A DNA stretch of 64,000 nucleotides, from positions 1-64,000 of the forward strand of contig NZ_JAFCJZ010000018.1 in NCBI RefSeq assembly GCF_018130765.1, in the 5' to 3' direction. The notes beneath the pieces were generated by a model that ran no database searches, was not told the origin of the DNA, and saw only the letters and a list, made by a program, of their open reading frames with translations. The stretch comes from Bradyrhizobium iriomotense (lineage in GTDB: Bacteria > Pseudomonadota > Alphaproteobacteria > Rhizobiales > Xanthobacteraceae). How positions within the stretch are numbered: the stretch's first letter is position 1; each line of letters starts with the position of its first letter. This document shows positions 9,383-20,871 of this stretch, one piece after another. The position numbers and the translations under genes are program-made.

Positions 9383-11533
9383 ATGCGGCGGATCGGCAGG
9401 CGGGACATCGTTGCGGCACTACTGATCGCGCTCCTTGCGGGCGCGGTCTTCACGTCACCACCGCTTCAGACCCTGCAAGGTCTCTCCCTCGACATCCTCA
9501 CGGCGCTGCGCGGCAAGATCATTGGCGATCGCCGTGATCCCGCGACGTCGCCGGTCGTCGTGGTGGCGATCGACGGGGAGACCTACGACACCCCGCCCTT
9601 CAAGGGATCGCCGACGCAGACCTGGACGCGCGAGATCGGCCGCGTGCTCAGGAGCATCAGTGACGGCGGCGCCAAGGTGATCGGGTTCGACGTCATCTTC
9701 AAGAGCTCGATCGAGCAGTCGGAGATTCCCTTTGGCGATGCGTCGTTCGGCAGCCGTGTAAGGGGATTTGACCGGGACTATCTGATTGCGCTCAGGCAGC
9801 TCTCCGACAGCGGCAAGCTCGTGCTCGGCGAAATTCTGAGCAACGACCATCCGGACAGGCCCGATCGCGCGCAGCAAGTGGCAGTGAAATCCAATATCCG
9901 AGCCCTCAACGTCCACACCGACAGTGACGACGTGATTCGGCGGATGCCGTTGAGCTTTTCCGTCGAGGGCCAACCGGTACCTGCAATGGCCGTCGAACTC
10001 GCCGCGCGCGCACTCGGCGCCAAGCCCGAGACCGGACCGGCTGGCGTGACGAACTTATTCGGCTACGCGATCCCGAGCGCGGCCCCCAACACGCTCACGC
10101 TCAATTTCCGCGGCATGGGCCGCGACGTCCCTACCTATTCCTTCGCGGATTTGCGTGCCTGTGTCGAGAAGGGAGACACCGACTTCTTCCGCCGCGCCTT
10201 CGACGGCAAGATCGTGCTGCTCGGCAGCATCCTAACCTTCGACGATCGCAAGCTCACCTCAATGCGCCTGGCTGCCGGGCATGATGGAACACCCGGGCCA
10301 CGATGCGCCCTCTCCGCGCCTGCGAGCACCGCGCAACAAGCCCGCAGCGCGGTCGCCGGCGTCTTCGTCCACGCCACAGTCGTGCGGAATCTGCTCGAGC
10401 ATGATGCCGTCACCGAGCTCGCCTCTCCGTGGCGACCGATCCTCACAATTCTGTTCGCCGCTATCGTTGCTGGTGCCGCCTGTCTGCTTGCTCCGACGGG
10501 TGCAGCGATCACCTGGCTTTCGCTCACCATCGCCTACGCCATTGTCGCCGTCAGCACATTTGCGCATGCCATCGCGCTTCCCCTGACCGAACCCGTGCTC
10601 GCCGGTCTCGCAGCGCTCGCCATGATGATCGGCTATCGCTTCGTGCTGGCCGATCGCGACGAGCGTTTCCTGCGCAAGAGTTTTGCCCTCTATCTCGCGC
10701 CCGAGGTGATCGAGACCATGGTGGCCTCCGGCAAGATGCCGGCGCTCGGCGGCGAGATGCGCAACGTCACCATGTTCTTCTCCGACCTCAGCGGTTTCTC
10801 CTCGATCGCGGAGACCATGACGCCGGGCGAGCTGGTCACGCTGATGAACGAATATCTCTCCGCCATGACCGACATCATCGAGGGCCATGGCGGCTACGTC
10901 GACAAATATATCGGCGATTCCATCGTCGCCATGTTCGGCGCACCCGCCAACGATCCCGCCCATGCGCGCAACGCCGTCCGCGCGGCGCTGAAATGTCATG
11001 AGAAGCTGGCGGAGCTCAATGCCGGCAATCCCGCCTTCGCCGGTCACGGCCTGTCGCACCGCATCGGGCTCAACAGCGGCGAAGCCGTAGTCGGCAATAT
11101 CGGCTCCCGCCGCCGTTTCAATTACACGGTGATGAGCGACACCGTGAACGTCGCCTCGCGGCTCGAAGGCGCCAACAAATATTACGGCACCGCGATCATG
11201 GCATCGGAAGCAACGGTCGCGCAGACCGGCGACACCTTCGCCTGGCGCGAGCTGGACGCAATCAGGGTGATGGGGCGCGGCGAGGCGATCAGGGTGTTCG
11301 AGCCGCTGGCGGAGAGGGGCGCGGAGAGCGCGGAGCAGGCGAAGGTCGCGGCGGCGTATGCTGAGGGACTGGCCTGCTGGCGGGCAAGGGATTTTGCGAA
11401 GGCGACTGATGCGTTTGGGCACACGGCGGAGAACGATCCGGCGTCGGCGCTGTTCGCAAAACGCGCAAAAGTGCTAACGGAGAATCCGCCGCCGCCGGAC
11501 TGGACGCCGGTCAATACGCTGGAAGGAAAGTAG
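9383..11533 (+). CDS. CHASE2-sensor class III adenylate cyclase
   Basis: Membrane protein of 716 residues. An N-terminal helix (9-27) precedes a periplasmic CHASE2 sensor (about 30-325), followed by three membrane helices (about 345-425) and a class III cyclase catalytic domain (about 455-640). Both metal-binding Asp sites are present (FFSDLSGFSS and GDSIVAMFG), as are the DKYIGD segment and the late YTVMSDTVNVASRLE segment, so it should make cyclic AMP. A tail of about 70 residues resembles a short TPR. It follows the FecR-like gene and converges on pobA across a large inverted repeat. The ligand is unknown. Confidence 0.92.
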   Translation: MRRIGRRDIVAALLIALLAGAVFTSPPLQTLQGLSLDILTALRGKIIGDRRDPATSPVVVVAIDGETYDTPPFKGSPTQTWTREIGRVLRSISDGGAKVIGFDVIFKSSIEQSEIPFGDASFGSRVRGFDRDYLIALRQLSDSGKLVLGEILSNDHPDRPDRAQQVAVKSNIRALNVHTDSDDVIRRMPLSFSVEGQPVPAMAVELAARALGAKPETGPAGVTNLFGYAIPSAAPNTLTLNFRGMGRDVPTYSFADLRACVEKGDTDFFRRAFDGKIVLLGSILTFDDRKLTSMRLAAGHDGTPGPRCALSAPASTAQQARSAVAGVFVHATVVRNLLEHDAVTELASPWRPILTILFAAIVAGAACLLAPTGAAITWLSLTIAYAIVAVSTFAHAIALPLTEPVLAGLAALAMMIGYRFVLADRDERFLRKSFALYLAPEVIETMVASGKMPALGGEMRNVTMFFSDLSGFSSIAETMTPGELVTLMNEYLSAMTDIIEGHGGYVDKYIGDSIVAMFGAPANDPAHARNAVRAALKCHEKLAELNAGNPAFAGHGLSHRIGLNSGEAVVGNIGSRRRFNYTVMSDTVNVASRLEGANKYYGTAIMASEATVAQTGDTFAWRELDAIRVMGRGEAIRVFEPLAERGAESAEQAKVAAAYAEGLACWRARDFAKATDAFGHTAENDPASALFAKRAKVLTENPPPPDWTPVNTLEGK

Positions 11534-11556
11534 TGTAGCCAGCCAAGGGCTCCGAC

Positions 11557-11714
11557 TTCCCCTCTCCCCTTGTGGGAGAGGGTGGCTCGCCGCGTAGCGG
11601 CGAGACGGGTGAGGGGTCTCTCTCCGCGCGCGACTGTCTTGCAGTGATGCTCGTGGAGAGAGACCCCTCATCCGGCGCTTCGCGCCACCTTCTCCCACAA
11701 GGGGAGAAGGGAAG
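11557..11714. repeat. Large palindromic intergenic repeat, copy A
   Basis: Outer arms (CTCTCCCCTTGTGGGAGA... and ...TCTCCCACAAGGGGAGA) are inverted copies. Inside lie a GCTCGCCGC/GCGGCGAG hairpin and GGTGAGGGGTCTCTCTCC paired with GGAGAGAGACCCCTCATCC. It occupies the gap between two convergent genes. The copy at 54202-54404 shares the arms and internal order. It has no coding capacity or transposase and probably acts as a two-way terminator or nucleoid-type repeat. Confidence 0.9.
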
Positions 11715-11742
11715 GCAGCATCGCGCGCGGCGAGATCATGCC

Positions 11743-12957
<1,215 letters not shown>

Positions 12958-13001
12958 TCAACCCGATGGAGGGTTTCGCCATTATCTTGTACTATTCGAA
13001 C

Positions 13002-13871
13002 ATGAGAAGCGCGGCCCCCGCCCCGGCGATCCGGGTCTACAATCTGTTCGGCGAATCCGGCGATCTGCCCGACGTCGTGCATTGCGAAACGATCGCGTCC
13101 CGCTCGGTGCTGCATGATTGGACCCTGGCGGTGCATCGCCATGCCCGGCTGCACCAGGTGCTGCTGATCGAGCGCGGCGGCGGCGAGGCGACGCTCGACG
13201 GGCGCGTGGTGCCCTTGAAGCCGATGCAGATCGTCAACGTGCCGGTCGGACACGTCCACGGCTTCCGCTTCGAGCCGGATACCCAGGGCTGGGTCTTGAC
13301 CATCGCCGCCGAGATCCTGGACGAGGCGCTGCTCGCGGCCGAAGGCCTGCGCGGCGCGCTATCGCAGTCGGCCGTGGTGCGCGGCACGCCGCAGATCCGG
13401 GCCACCATGAAGCAGATCTTCGCCGAGCACGCCGCGCGCGACTTCGGCCGCGCCCACGTGCTGCGCGCGTTGTCCGCAGCCATGATCGGTCTCGTCGCGC
13501 GCGCGCTCACCAGCGGGAGCGGCGGCAACGGCACGGCGGAAAGCGGCCTGTTCCGCCGCTTTGAGGCGCTGCTCGAACAGCACCATCTGGAGCGCTGGAG
13601 CGTGGCCGACTACGCGGGCGCGCTGTCGATCACGCCGACCCATCTCAATCGCGTGACGCGGGCGGCAACGGGCGACACCGCCTCGCACCTGATCCTCAAC
13701 CGGCTGATCCGCGAGGCGCGACGCAACCTCGTCTACACCAACCTGCCGGTCTCGACGATCGCCTACGCGCTCGGCTTCGAGGACCCCGCCTATTTCAGCC
13801 GGGTCTATGCGGCCGCCACAGGACTGTCGCCGCGCGCCTTTCGCGCGCAGCTGCATGACAGCGAAGGGTGA
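13002..13871 (+). CDS. AraC-family regulator, probable pobA activator
   Basis: About 289 residues. The N-terminal half is a cupin-like effector domain (LHQVLLIERGGGEATLDG, VPVGHVHGF). The C-terminal third holds the two AraC helix-turn-helix motifs (DYAGALSITPTHLNRV and STIAYALGFEDPAYFSRVY). I prefer the ATG at 13002; the ATG at 12966 adds 12 poorly conserved residues and neither has a good ribosome site. The divergent layout with pobA matches AraC-type PobR/PobC activators that respond to 4-hydroxybenzoate. The effector is inferred from context. Confidence 0.88.
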   Translation: MRSAAPAPAIRVYNLFGESGDLPDVVHCETIASRSVLHDWTLAVHRHARLHQVLLIERGGGEATLDGRVVPLKPMQIVNVPVGHVHGFRFEPDTQGWVLTIAAEILDEALLAAEGLRGALSQSAVVRGTPQIRATMKQIFAEHAARDFGRAHVLRALSAAMIGLVARALTSGSGGNGTAESGLFRRFEALLEQHHLERWSVADYAGALSITPTHLNRVTRAATGDTASHLILNRLIREARRNLVYTNLPVSTIAYALGFEDPAYFSRVYAAATGLSPRAFRAQLHDSEG

Positions 13872-14173
13872 CCATCGGACGTTGCCGGCGCGACCCACTT
13901 ACCTTCGTATATGGGGTCCTATCCTTTGGATAGAGACCCTTTACCTCCGTACAATTGAGCAGAAAATGCGCACGCCTTAGCGTGGCTGCATTCGGCGCGC
14001 TGGCGCAGGTGGCATGGAACTCCCCCGACCTCGGCGCAAGGCGACCCCCTTCCTCCAGTCGCCTGCGTCGCTTTTTCAGCAAGCCATCGGCGCCGCCGGT
14101 ATTTTCCCGCCGACACACCGCGCCCTGGCGGCTGAACAGGCTGGTTTCGCGCGGAACTGGAGATTTGTGCAGA
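13872..14173. other. Intergenic region with a hairpin
   Basis: 302 bases without a convincing gene. At 13914-13939 there is an 11-bp stem with one bulge (GGGTCCTATCC-TTT-GGATAGAGACCC) followed by TTTACC; it may end the AraC gene transcript or mark the leader of the NYN gene. The plus-strand frame from 13955 is open into the NYN gene but that stretch reads as low-complexity Arg/Ser/Pro, so I leave it out. Confidence 0.4.
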
Positions 14174-14785
14174 ATGTCTTCAATTGGGAAGATCGCACTC
14201 TTTATCGATGGCTCCAATCTCTACGCCACCTCCAAGGCGCTCGGCTTCGACATCGATTACAGGCGTCTGCTCAGCGAATTTCAAAGCCGGGGTACGCTGT
14301 TGCGCGCCTTCTACTACACGACCGTCATCGAGGATCAGGAGTTCTCGTCAATTCGTCCGTTGATCGATTGGCTCGACTACAACGGATACACGGTCGTCAC
14401 CAAGCTCACCAAGGAGTTCGTCGACACCACCACCGGCCGCCGCAAGGTGAAGGGCAGCATGGATGTCGATCTCGCCGTGAATGCGATGGAGCTTGCCGAA
14501 CATGTCGATCAGATCGTGCTGTTCTCGGGCGATGGGGATTTCCGTCCGCTGGTGGAAACCCTGCAACGCCACGGTGTCCGCGTGACGGTCGTCTCCACAC
14601 TCTCCACACAGCCTCCCATGATCGCCGACGACCTGCGCCGGCAGGCGGACGTCTTCATCGATTTGATCGAACTGAAACCAAAAGTGGGACGTGATCCGGT
14701 CGACCGGCCGGCATCGCGCGAGGTGCGGCAGCCACCGCAGTTCCTCGCGCGCGGAACGATCAAGCGCGACGACCGGGTCGAGTGA
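14174..14785 (+). CDS. NYN-domain (LabA/DUF88-like) protein
   Basis: Soluble protein of 203 residues with a PIN-like NYN fold: the metal-binding Asp near the start (IALFIDGSNLY), a central VDLAVNAMELAE and a late LFSGDGDFRPLVETL segment. These acidic positions match a PIN-type RNase centre. I chose the ATG at 14174 because the conserved fold starts there. A charged tail of about 30 residues follows the domain. It sits between the pob and pca genes but has no obvious link to aromatic metabolism; members of this family are suspected RNA nucleases. Confidence 0.85.
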   Translation: MSSIGKIALFIDGSNLYATSKALGFDIDYRRLLSEFQSRGTLLRAFYYTTVIEDQEFSSIRPLIDWLDYNGYTVVTKLTKEFVDTTTGRRKVKGSMDVDLAVNAMELAEHVDQIVLFSGDGDFRPLVETLQRHGVRVTVVSTLSTQPPMIADDLRRQADVFIDLIELKPKVGRDPVDRPASREVRQPPQFLARGTIKRDDRVE

Positions 14786-14809
14786 CCCTGCGGGGCGACC
14801 GCCGGATAC

Positions 14810-15436
14810 TCACACGTCGAAGAACACCGTCTCCTCCGGCCCCTGCAGATTGATCGTGAAGGAATACACGACCTTGCCGGCGCGCTCGCTGCGTGTTGCG
14901 ATCAGCGTCTTGCGGCGGACCGGCTGCTCGATCAGGTTGAGCACGGGATCGGCGGCATTGGCGGCCTCTTCGTCCGAGAAATAGAGCCGCGTGTTGAGGC
15001 CGATATTGATGCCGCGCGCGACGATCCAGACATTGACGTGCGGCGCGCATTTGCGCCCCGTCTTGTCCGTGATCGCGCCCGGCTTGATGGTCTCGAAGGT
15101 GACGAGGCCGCTCTCGAAGTCGGAGCCGGCGCGGCCCCAACCACGAAACTCCTCCTCCACCGCGCCGGCCGATCGGTCGGCGGGATGGTTGTAGCGGCCG
15201 GCCGCATTGGCCTGCCAGATCTCCAGCAACACGTCGCGCAGCGGCGTACCGCTGCCGTCGAGCACCCTGCCTTCCAGCGTGATGCGCTCGCCCTTGGTGT
15301 TCGGCGTCACCAGCACGTTGGAGAAGTTCTTCTCGAAGATGTCGAAGCCGGCCATGGCCGGGATCAGGCCGATATGGACGTAGGGTCCGGCCGTCTGCGA
15401 GGCGGTTTCCTTGAGGTAGTTGAGCGGCTGCGGCAT
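14810..15436 (-). CDS. pcaG: Protocatechuate 3,4-dioxygenase alpha subunit
   Basis: Alpha subunit of 208 residues of the intradiol dioxygenase that opens protocatechuate to 3-carboxy-cis,cis-muconate. It has the conserved segments GPYVHIGL, GERITLEGRVLDGSGTP, EIWQANAAGRYNHP and CAPHVNVWIVARGIN. It starts 4 bases after the pcaH stop. The alpha subunit has the dioxygenase fold but the iron ligands are carried by PcaH. Confidence 0.96.
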   Translation of the reverse strand: MPQPLNYLKETASQTAGPYVHIGLIPAMAGFDIFEKNFSNVLVTPNTKGERITLEGRVLDGSGTPLRDVLLEIWQANAAGRYNHPADRSAGAVEEEFRGWGRAGSDFESGLVTFETIKPGAITDKTGRKCAPHVNVWIVARGINIGLNTRLYFSDEEAANAADPVLNLIEQPVRRKTLIATRSERAGKVVYSFTINLQGPEETVFFDV

Positions 15437-15440
15437 GGAC

Positions 15441-16274
<834 letters not shown>

Positions 16275-16288
16275 TTATTGAACGATAA
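16275..16288. promoter_or_regulatory. Candidate LysR-type box in the pcaHG / LysR gap
   Basis: TTAT-TGAACG-ATAA, a dyad of the T-N11-A kind bound by LysR proteins, lies in the short divergent space between pcaH and the LysR gene. The region to 16335 is strikingly AT-rich for this genome and includes TATAAT at 16323-16328. Seen as a pattern only. Confidence 0.35.
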
Positions 16289-16326
16289 TGCCGCCACCTA
16301 TTCTCAAGATAAATAGATCGATTATA

Positions 16327-17256
16327 ATGAATTACATGAAAGAAATCGATCATTTGGCCCTCGACGGCCACGCCCTCGAACTGTTCCTGGCAGTGCTGGA
16401 GGAAGGTTCGGTGACAGCGGCGGCAACGCGGCTCGGCCTGACGCAGTCCGCGGTCAGCCACGGATTGAACAAGCTGCGGCGGATCGCCGGCGATCCGCTG
16501 TTCGCCAAGTCCGGCCGCGGCATCGTCGCCACCGCGCACGCTCAGGCCCTCGCGGCGAAAGCGCGCGCGCTGATCGACGAGATGCGGAGCTTTGCCGGCG
16601 GCATCAGCTTCGATCCAGCGCGGGCGCAGCTTTCGCTGACGATCGCCGCCAACGACTTCCAGCGCGATCTGCTGCTGCCGCGCTTCTTCGATCATGTCGC
16701 GGGCCAGGTGAAGAGCCTGAACCTGCGCGTCATCCCCTCGCAATCCCCCTCGCCCGCGATGCTGCGCGAAAACCGCTGCGATCTCCTGATCACGCCGCTG
16801 CCGCCGTCCGGCGTCGACATCGTGCAGAAGCGACTGCTCAGCGATCACTACGTCTGTTACTACGATCCCAAGGCGCGCGCGGCGCCCGCCGGCCGCAGCG
16901 CCTATCTCGCGGCGCGCCATATCACCGTCGTCTACACCGATAACGAGCGGCTCGACTTCGACCGCCGCCTCGCCGGCAATGGTTTCCACCGCGACATCGC
17001 AATCTCCGTGCCGAGCTTTTCCGGTGTGCCGTCCTTCCTGCGCGGCTCGCAGATGCTGGCGAGCATGCCGAGCCTGCTGGCGGACGGCGTGATGGGTGGC
17101 TTTGCGCATGTGCAAATTCCGCTGGCCTCGCGGACACGGACACTCGCCGAGCTGCCGATGTTCATGGTCTGGCACCAGCGCTACCAGAAGGACCCGGCGC
17201 ATCGCTGGATTCGAAGCCAGCTCGAGACCGTCGCGACGACGGCAGCCGGCGACTGA
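16327..17256 (+). CDS. LysR-family regulator beside pcaHG
   Basis: About 309 residues. The N-terminal winged helix-turn-helix spans about 10-70 (LELFLAVLEEGSVTAAATRLG, TQSAVSHGLNKLRR) and the rest is an effector-binding domain. The start is uncertain: ATGs at 16288, 16327 and 16336 are in frame without a good ribosome site, and the conserved part begins near MKEIDHLALDG at 16336. It is divergent from pcaH, so a role in protocatechuate control is likely. The sequence does not look like classical PcaQ, so I give no symbol. Confidence 0.88.
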   Translation: MNYMKEIDHLALDGHALELFLAVLEEGSVTAAATRLGLTQSAVSHGLNKLRRIAGDPLFAKSGRGIVATAHAQALAAKARALIDEMRSFAGGISFDPARAQLSLTIAANDFQRDLLLPRFFDHVAGQVKSLNLRVIPSQSPSPAMLRENRCDLLITPLPPSGVDIVQKRLLSDHYVCYYDPKARAAPAGRSAYLAARHITVVYTDNERLDFDRRLAGNGFHRDIAISVPSFSGVPSFLRGSQMLASMPSLLADGVMGGFAHVQIPLASRTRTLAELPMFMVWHQRYQKDPAHRWIRSQLETVATTAAGD

Positions 17257-17336
17257 GCCCCGCTCCAATGTCGCGGAGGCCAGCCCCCTCGCCAAACCCA
17301 CTGGTTGGGCGGGGGACACCACGCTAGAATTGCCCT

Positions 17337-18641
17337 ATGACAGTGACCGATATTGCGAGCCGGACCTACAATCACAGCTGGCGGCTGGATCCCATCATCC
17401 GCAGCCTGCTTGATACCGACTTCTACAAGCTATTGATGTTGCAGATGATTCGGGAGGACTACCCGGATCAGCAGGTGACCTTCTCGGTCATCAACCGCTC
17501 GCGCCATGCGCGGCTCGCCGAGATCATCGACGAGGGCGAGCTGCGCGCCCAGCTCGATCACGCCCGCACCATCCGCTTCACCAAGAAGGAGCTGATCTGG
17601 CTGGCCGGTAACACGTTCTACGGCAAGACCCACATGTTCTCCGCGGATTTCATCCGCTGGCTCGCCGAATTCCGCCTTCCCGAATACGAGTTGCGCAAGG
17701 TCGAAGGCCAGTACGAATTGCACTTCCACGGACCGTGGACCCACACCTCGATGTGGGAGATCCCGGCGCTCGCGATCCTGAACGAGCTGCGCTCGCGCGC
17801 GGCGGCGAAGGGCCGCGGCCGCTTCGAGCTCGACGTTCTCTACGCCCGCGCCAAGGCCAAGCTGTGGACCAAGGTCGAGCGGCTGCGCAAGCTGGAGAAC
17901 TTGCGGCTCTCCGACTTCGGCACCCGCCGCCGCCACGGCTTCCTGTGGCAGCGCTGGTGCGTCGAGGCGGTGAAGGAAGGCCTCGGCTCCTCCTTCATCG
18001 GCACGTCCAATGTGCTGCTCGCGATGGATAACGATCTCGAAGCCATCGGCACCAACGCCCATGAGCTGCCGATGGTCGCGGCTGCGCTCGCCGAGGACGA
18101 CGAGGAGTTGCGCTGGGCGCCCTATCGCATCCTCGACCAGTGGCGGCAGACCTATGGCGGCAACCTCCTGATCGCACTGCCCGATGCCTTCGGCACCAAG
18201 GCTTTCCTGCGCGATGCGCCGGAATGGGTCGCCGACTGGACCGGCTTCCGTCCCGACAGCGCGCCGCCAATCCAGGCCGGCGAGGAGATCATCGCCTGGT
18301 GGGAGAAGAAGGGCCGCAATCCCAGGGACAAGCTGCTCGTGTTCTCCGACGCGATGGATGTCGGGTCGATCGAGGAGACCTATCACCATTTCACCGGACG
18401 GGTGCGGCTGTCGTTCGGCTGGGGCACCAACCTCACAAATGATTTCGTCGGCTGCCCGCCGGACGGCTCGTTCAATCTCGATCCGATCTCGCTGGTCTGC
18501 AAGGTGTCGTCGGTCGACGGCCATCCGGCCGTCAAGCTCTCCGACAATCCGGAAAAGGCAACCGGCCTGCCCTCGGAGATAGAGCGGTACTTGCGCGTCT
18601 TCGGCGACGTCGGCCGCGTGCGCAAGCCGGTGCTGGTCTAG
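17337..18641 (+). CDS. pncB: Nicotinate phosphoribosyltransferase
   Basis: Enzyme of NAD salvage, 434 residues, joining nicotinate and PRPP to nicotinate mononucleotide with ATP. Family segments are present: [15 protein letters not shown] near the N-terminus, [25 protein letters not shown] near 220-245 with the likely phosphorylated His, [12 protein letters not shown] and [11 protein letters not shown]. It stands alone between the LysR and diguanylate cyclase genes. Length and motifs are normal. Confidence 0.96.
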   Translation: MTVTDIASRTYNHSWRLDPIIRSLLDTDFYKLLMLQMIREDYPDQQVTFSVINRSRHARLAEIIDEGELRAQLDHARTIRFTKKELIWLAGNTFYGKTHMFSADFIRWLAEFRLPEYELRKVEGQYELHFHGPWTHTSMWEIPALAILNELRSRAAAKGRGRFELDVLYARAKAKLWTKVERLRKLENLRLSDFGTRRRHGFLWQRWCVEAVKEGLGSSFIGTSNVLLAMDNDLEAIGTNAHELPMVAAALAEDDEELRWAPYRILDQWRQTYGGNLLIALPDAFGTKAFLRDAPEWVADWTGFRPDSAPPIQAGEEIIAWWEKKGRNPRDKLLVFSDAMDVGSIEETYHHFTGRVRLSFGWGTNLTNDFVGCPPDGSFNLDPISLVCKVSSVDGHPAVKLSDNPEKATGLPSEIERYLRVFGDVGRVRKPVLV

Positions 18642-18878
18642 CAATTCTCTCGATCGGGTAAACCGCACACCACGAATGCGCGGCATTGGTTCGCCGATAC
18701 CGCGCCAGTTCCGCTTTCTCGGTATTTGAAGCGATCTGCGGCCATCCGTTTCATGACGCCTTCACCCTGCGACGCGGTCCTGCGCTGTTTTCAGCCCGGG
18801 TTAAGCAACCATCTCCTCTACTTGGCGTTGCAGGCGCAACGCTCCGCTGGGGTCGTTGAGCGATTTGGGGAACGCAGG

Positions 18879-20186
18879 GTGTTTCGCAGAACAGCGTCGT
18901 CGACGAAGGGACGCAGCTTCCTTCACGTCATCAAGCTCGTCTCGCCTTTCGTGACGGTCGTCGTGCTCCAGGCGACGATTGCGGGATTCAGCCTCGAGGT
19001 GATGTCGTCGGTCCGCGCCTATGTCGCGGGCGAAGCGCTATGGTCGCGCTCGCAGAAGAACGCGGTCTATTTCCTCAACCTCTATCTGCATTCGGGCGAG
19101 CCGAGCCAGTTCGCGCACTATCAGGCCTCGCTCGCCGTTCCCATCGGCGACGAGTTCGCACGCTGGGCGCTCGAGCGCGATCCGGTCGACGTCGAGGCCG
19201 CCCGCATCGGCTTCCTGCAAGGTGGCAACCATCCCGATGACATTCCGGGATTGATCTGGCTGTTTCGCTACTTCAATGGCGTCAGCTTCCTTCAGGAAGC
19301 GATCCGCGAGTGGGCCGCCACCGATCCCATGCTGCTGGAGCTGAGCGTCTTCGGCGAGGTCATCCGGTCCGAGCTGGCGAAGGGCCCCGTTCAGGACAAC
19401 GGCCGCCTGCAATTCCTGTCGGCGCGGCTCTCGGAGCTCAACACCCAGTTCACGGTGCATGCCAAGCGCTTCTCCACCGTCCTCGGCGAAGGCTCCCGCG
19501 CCATCAAGCTGACGCTCACCTGCATCAACATCGTCACCGCCGTGACGTTGATCCTGCTCCTGATCTGGCACACGCGGCGACTGGTGCTGCAACGACAGGC
19601 ATTTGAAGACGCGCTTTATGCCGAGAAGGAGCGCCTCGCCTGGCAGGCATCGCACGACTGGCTGACGGGCCTTGCCAATCGCCGCGCCTTCGAGGCGCGC
19701 CTGCAAGGCGAGCTGGACAATGTCGCGGCGGGTCCGCTGGGACTGATCCTGCTCGACCTCGACCAGTTCAAGAACGTCAACGACAGCTGCGGCCATCTCG
19801 CGGGCGACCGCCTGCTCTGCCAGGTCTCGAGCCTCCTGCAACAGGACCGGCGGCCGCATGATCTGGTGGCCCGGCTCGGCGGCGACGAGTTCGGCCTGAT
19901 CCTGCCGCAGTGCTCGCCGTCGAACACCGTCGATATCGCCGAACGGCTGCGACGATCGCTCGAGCTGTTCAGCTTCGCCTGGGACGATCGCTGCTTCGCG
20001 GTGACCGCCAGCGTCGGCGTCACCTGCATCGCCGACCGCGATACCACGCTCGAGGAGGCGATGCGTCGCGCGGATGCCGCCTGCTATCGCGCCAAGGAAA
20101 AGGGACGCAACCGGGTTCAGGTCGACAACGTGCGGCCCGATGTCGTTCTCGTTGCGACACGGCCGCGCGAAGCCGCGCGCGCGTGA
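18879..20186 (+). CDS. Membrane diguanylate cyclase (GGDEF)
   Basis: About 435 residues. A membrane helix near 18-40 is followed by a periplasmic sensor of about 160 residues, a second helix near 210-230 and a GGDEF domain from about 255. The catalytic loop RLGGDEFGLIL is intact and the early DQFKNVND segment is present, so it should make cyclic di-GMP. There is no EAL domain. I prefer the GTG at 18879, preceded by GGGGAA; the ATG at 18726 adds 51 residues that look like read-through. Confidence 0.85.
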   Translation: MFRRTASSTKGRSFLHVIKLVSPFVTVVVLQATIAGFSLEVMSSVRAYVAGEALWSRSQKNAVYFLNLYLHSGEPSQFAHYQASLAVPIGDEFARWALERDPVDVEAARIGFLQGGNHPDDIPGLIWLFRYFNGVSFLQEAIREWAATDPMLLELSVFGEVIRSELAKGPVQDNGRLQFLSARLSELNTQFTVHAKRFSTVLGEGSRAIKLTLTCINIVTAVTLILLLIWHTRRLVLQRQAFEDALYAEKERLAWQASHDWLTGLANRRAFEARLQGELDNVAAGPLGLILLDLDQFKNVNDSCGHLAGDRLLCQVSSLLQQDRRPHDLVARLGGDEFGLILPQCSPSNTVDIAERLRRSLELFSFAWDDRCFAVTASVGVTCIADRDTTLEEAMRRADAACYRAKEKGRNRVQVDNVRPDVVLVATRPREAARA

Positions 20187-20199
20187 CGCTGCAAGCCCG

Positions 20200-20835
20200 T
20201 TATCTGAGGGGCTGAATTCCGAGACCGGCAAGATGCGTGTCGATGAACTGTTCGAGCTGCTGGCGCAGCATCTGCGGCGGCACGGCCACCATGCGCTCCT
20301 CGAGGCCGAGCGAGATGATACCGTGCACCGCGGAGAACAGGGTGCGCGACAGCAGCGCGATCTTCACGTCATCCGCATCCGGTAGCACCCGCACCAAAGG
20401 CGGGTTCATCAGCGCGAAGGCGTCCATCACCATCTGAAGGATGTCGTCCGGATAGGGACGGTCGTCCTCCATCCGGTGCTCGAACAGCGAGCGCAGCAGA
20501 TTGGCGTGCTCCGCAAAGAATTCGAGATAGGTCTCGGCGAGCCCGTAGAGTTGGCGAACGGGATCTTCGCCCGGAACCCCGCGCAAGCGCACCGTGAGCG
20601 CCTGAACGGTCTCCCGGTTAACGGTCAGGATGACCCCGTCGAAGTCGCCAAACTCGTTATAGACGCTGCCGACCGAGCAGCCGGCGGCCTCCGCGACATC
20701 CCGAACCTTAAGTGATCTCAAGCCCTTAGTGGCAATGATGCCGCGGGCTATGTCCAGAATCTGGACCCGGCGCCGATTTTTTTTCTGGTCTCGCAGCGAT
20801 TCTTCTTGAACATTGTTCATTTTCAAGCTACTCAT
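20200..20835 (-). CDS. TetR-family regulator
   Basis: About 211 residues with a TetR helix-turn-helix near residues 25-70 (ILDIARGIIATKGLRSLKV, AAGCSVGSVYNEFGDFD) and a C-terminal ligand-binding half. The ATG at 20835 (MSSLKMNNV) or 20820 (MNNVQEESL) could be the start. Two identical palindromes lie at and before these codons, which fits autoregulation. It faces a small unknown gene and the large acyltransferase gene beyond it, so membrane lipid or fatty-acid control is plausible. The longer open frame to 21195 is antisense to the small gene and rejected. Confidence 0.88.
   Translation of the reverse strand: MSSLKMNNVQEESLRDQKKNRRRVQILDIARGIIATKGLRSLKVRDVAEAAGCSVGSVYNEFGDFDGVILTVNRETVQALTVRLRGVPGEDPVRQLYGLAETYLEFFAEHANLLRSLFEHRMEDDRPYPDDILQMVMDAFALMNPPLVRVLPDADDVKIALLSRTLFSAVHGIISLGLEERMVAVPPQMLRQQLEQFIDTHLAGLGIQPLR
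20807..20819. promoter_or_regulatory. Palindromic operator 1 at the TetR start
   Basis: The 13-bp perfect palindrome TGAACATTGTTCA. It overlaps the first codons of the TetR gene as annotated. An identical copy lies 30 bp away, centre to centre, about three helical turns. Typical of a TetR dimer site. Confidence 0.7.
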
Positions 20836-20836
20836 G

Positions 20837-20849
20837 TGAACATTGTTCA
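20837..20849. promoter_or_regulatory. Palindromic operator 2 between TetR and small gene
   Basis: A second exact copy of TGAACATTGTTCA, immediately upstream of the TetR ATG at 20835 and 22 bases before the ATG of the plus-strand gene at 20872. Binding here could shut off both divergent transcripts. Confidence 0.7.
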
Positions 20850-20871
20850 ATTTAACCCGGAGACCTGCAAA

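Noticed and set aside
11557-11714. Insertion sequence remnant or CRISPR
   Set aside because: The arms are nested inverted repeats without spacers, transposase or target duplication, so it is a palindromic intergenic repeat.
16327-17256. Calling the LysR gene PcaQ
   Set aside because: The N-terminal sequence differs from PcaQ of Agrobacterium and rhizobia; only the position next to pcaHG supports the name.
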